From Oscillospiraceae bacterium (GTDB lineage Bacteria; Bacillota_A; Clostridia; Oscillospirales; Ruminococcaceae): 7,299 nucleotides of DNA. Below the pieces are notes generated by a model, which was not told where the DNA came from, made no database searches, and was given only the letters and a program-made list of their open reading frames with translations. Of this stretch, positions 5,842 to 7,299 are shown in pieces. The DNA is taken from positions 1 through 7,299 of the forward strand of contig JAFPQL010000247.1 in assembly GCA_017414145.1 (NCBI GenBank), in the 5' to 3' direction. Made by a program: the position numbers and the translations under genes. Each line of letters opens with the position of its first letter. The stretch's first letter is position 1.

Positions 5842-7299
5842 TTACCGGACAGTCAGTGTCGCGGCTGCGGAAACCACGGAATCATTGCTGCCGATGATGA
5901 CACAGCGGTACTTCTGACCGCTGCGGGCTGCGGTGGCCGGCACGCGCAGGGTTGCGGTGCGGCAGCCGCTCTGCGTGGAATTGTTCCAGCCGGAGCCGGT
6001 GTTGTACTGCCACTGATAGGTCAGACCGCTGCCGGTCGCGGTGACAGTGAATCTGGCGGTGTCGCCGGCGGAAGCGGTGACATTCTGCGGCTGTGCGGTG
6101 ATCGCGGTTTTCACCGTGATTGCCGCCGCAGACGAGGTGACCGTCATGCCGTTTGAGCTGGTGACGATGCAGCGGTACTTCTGACCGTCGCGGGCTGCGG
6201 TGACCGGCACACGCAGGGTCGCGGTGCGGCAGCCGCTCTGCGAGGAGTTTGCCCAGCCGGAGCCGTTGTTGTACTGCCACTGGTAGGTGAGGCCGATGCC
6301 GGTTGCAGTGACGGTGAACTTTGCGGTGTCACCGACTGCTGCGGTCACGGACTGCGGCTGTGCGGTGATAGCCGGCTTGACGGTCAGGGTTGCGGCGGTC
6401 GAGGTCACGGAAGCGCCGCTGCCGGACTTGACGATGCAGCAGTACTGCTGACCGTCGCGGTATGCGGCGACCGGAACTTTCAGCGTCGCGGTATTGCAGC
6501 CTTCCAGCGTGGAATTTCTCCAGCCGTTGCCGTTGTTGTACTGCCACTGATAGGTCAGATTGCTGCCGGCTGCGGTGACGGTGAATTTCGCCGTGTCACC
6601 GACCTTCGCAGTGACATTCTGCGGACGGCCCGTGATGGTCGGCTTGACCTTCAGCACAGCGGCGGACGAGACGGTATGGGGACCGTAGGGACCTGTGACG
6701 ATGCAGCGGTATTTCTGTCCGTCGCGTGCCGCAGTGGCTTCGACGCTGATGGAAGCGGTATCGCAGCCGGGCAGCGAGGAGTTTCTCCAGATTGAGCCGG
6801 TGGCATACTGCCAGCGATAGGTCAGGGCGCTGCCGGCCGCGGCAACGGAGAAGGTTGCGGTGGTACCGGCGGAGACGGTCACGGTCTTGGGCTGCGTGGT
6901 GATCTCCGGCCCGCAGGGCTCAACGGTGACATCCACAGCGACACCGCGGTCGTCCCAGACCGAACCGTTCCGGACAGTCCCGCCGGCAGGCGTTCTGACT
7001 GACACGCCGTTCAGCGTCAGGCCGCCGGTAAAGTCGCAGATTCCGCCGTTGGAGCCGGCTGCGATGACAGTGGAATTCGTGATGACAAGCGCGGATTTCT
7101 GGCTGTCGCCGGTGATGCCGTAATCGGCTCTGGTGCCGATATAGGGGTTTGCCTCGACGGTGGTATCCTTGATCGTGAGCCTGGAATTGACGACATAGAT
7201 TCCGATATCGCGGAGCGCCATCAGCCGCAGCTTGCCCGGACCGGTAATGACGGTATCCGCAAACAGATAGAGCGCCGGGCGGTTTCCGGACTGCGAGAG
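5842..7299 (-). CDS. Secreted-type repeat protein: beta-helix-like region plus four Ig-like repeats (N-terminus outside window)
   Basis: The minus-strand frame is open from the right edge (7299) to TAA at 5844-5842, giving 485 residues of a larger protein. An internal ATG at 7221 is unlikely to be the true start because the frame and the same kind of sequence continue upstream (ALYLFADTVITGPGKLRL). The first 125 or so residues have recurring short strands (LTIKDTTVEA, LVITNSTVIA, LTLNGVSVRT) separated by Gly/Asn turns, as in parallel beta-helix or carbohydrate-binding surface proteins. Four Ig-like repeats follow, each with TYQWQY, a GC-x-TA motif and a GQ-x-YRC motif. The protein stops straight after the last repeat (LTVR), with no LPxTG sorting signal, dockerin or membrane anchor. 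A surface or extracellular location is inferred from the domain type, since the signal-peptide region is not in the window. Function might be adhesion or polysaccharide binding. Confidence 0.85.
   Translation of the reverse strand, partial: LSQSGNRPALYLFADTVITGPGKLRLMALRDIGIYVVNSRLTIKDTTVEANPYIGTRADYGITGDSQKSALVITNSTVIAAGSNGGICDFTGGLTLNGVSVRTPAGGTVRNGSVWDDRGVAVDVTVEPCGPEITTQPKTVTVSAGTTATFSVAAAGSALTYRWQYATGSIWRNSSLPGCDTASISVEATAARDGQKYRCIVTGPYGPHTVSSAAVLKVKPTITGRPQNVTAKVGDTAKFTVTAAGSNLTYQWQYNNGNGWRNSTLEGCNTATLKVPVAAYRDGQQYCCIVKSGSGASVTSTAATLTVKPAITAQPQSVTAAVGDTAKFTVTATGIGLTYQWQYNNGSGWANSSQSGCRTATLRVPVTAARDGQKYRCIVTSSNGMTVTSSAAAITVKTAITAQPQNVTASAGDTARFTVTATGSGLTYQWQYNTGSGWNNSTQSGCRTATLRVPATAARSGQKYRCVIIGSNDSVVSAAATLTVR
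5845..6912 (-). repeat. Four tandem Ig-like repeats of 88-90 codons
   Basis: In gene order the units are 6912-6643, 6642-6376, 6375-6109 and 6108-5845. Each begins P/T-x-ITxxPQ-x-VT and ends with a TVK/TVR-like strand. The last two units share about three quarters of their residues by hand alignment, and the DNA is nearly identical in places (for example around 5946-5975 and 6213-6242). The first unit is the most diverged (RWQYATGSIW instead of QWQYNNGSGW). This gradient suggests recent duplication at the 3' end of the gene. Confidence 0.88.

Noticed and set aside
1..7299. tRNA or rRNA genes, CRISPR arrays, insertion sequences, attachment sites
   Set aside because: No cloverleaf-like segment, regularly spaced short repeats, transposase-like protein or flanking direct repeats were found by eye. 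The only clear repeats are the protein-coding Ig-like units.

Overview
The window comes from a GC-rich chromosome and reads as a Firmicute of class Clostridia, probably an Oscillospiraceae/Ruminococcus-like gut anaerobe. This is an inference from three things: the gene set (carboxyspermidine-type spermidine synthesis together with agmatine deiminase and N-carbamoylputrescine amidase), good AGGAG-type ribosome binding sites, and the style of the Ig-like surface protein. No species can be named from the sequence alone.

Positions 1-5693, plus strand, form a polyamine-synthesis cluster. It opens with the C-terminal part of a carboxy(nor)spermidine synthase (saccharopine-dehydrogenase fold), which is translationally coupled (TGATG) to carboxy(nor)spermidine decarboxylase nspC. 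nspC is coupled (ATGA) to an unrecognised 131-residue protein. Two related, unrecognised small proteins (215 and 97 residues) follow. Next is an agmatine deiminase (AguA) carrying a C-terminal GNAT acetyltransferase domain in the same reading frame, and, after a 166-base gap with a hairpin, N-carbamoylputrescine amidase (AguB). A strong rho-independent terminator closes the cluster at 5780-5821.

The enzymes fit one route: agmatine -> N-carbamoylputrescine (AguA) -> putrescine (AguB), then putrescine + aspartate semialdehyde -> carboxyspermidine (synthase) -> spermidine (NspC). Arginine decarboxylase, which would supply agmatine, is not in the window and may lie upstream of base 1.

Positions 5842-7299, minus strand, are the 3' part of a convergent gene for a large, probably secreted repeat protein. 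A beta-strand-rich region resembling a parallel beta-helix is followed by four Ig-like repeats of about 89 residues that run to the C-terminus. Its N-terminus lies beyond the right edge.

The points most worth following are the AguA-GNAT fusion and the three unrecognised proteins placed among the polyamine enzymes, two of which are clear paralogs of very different length.
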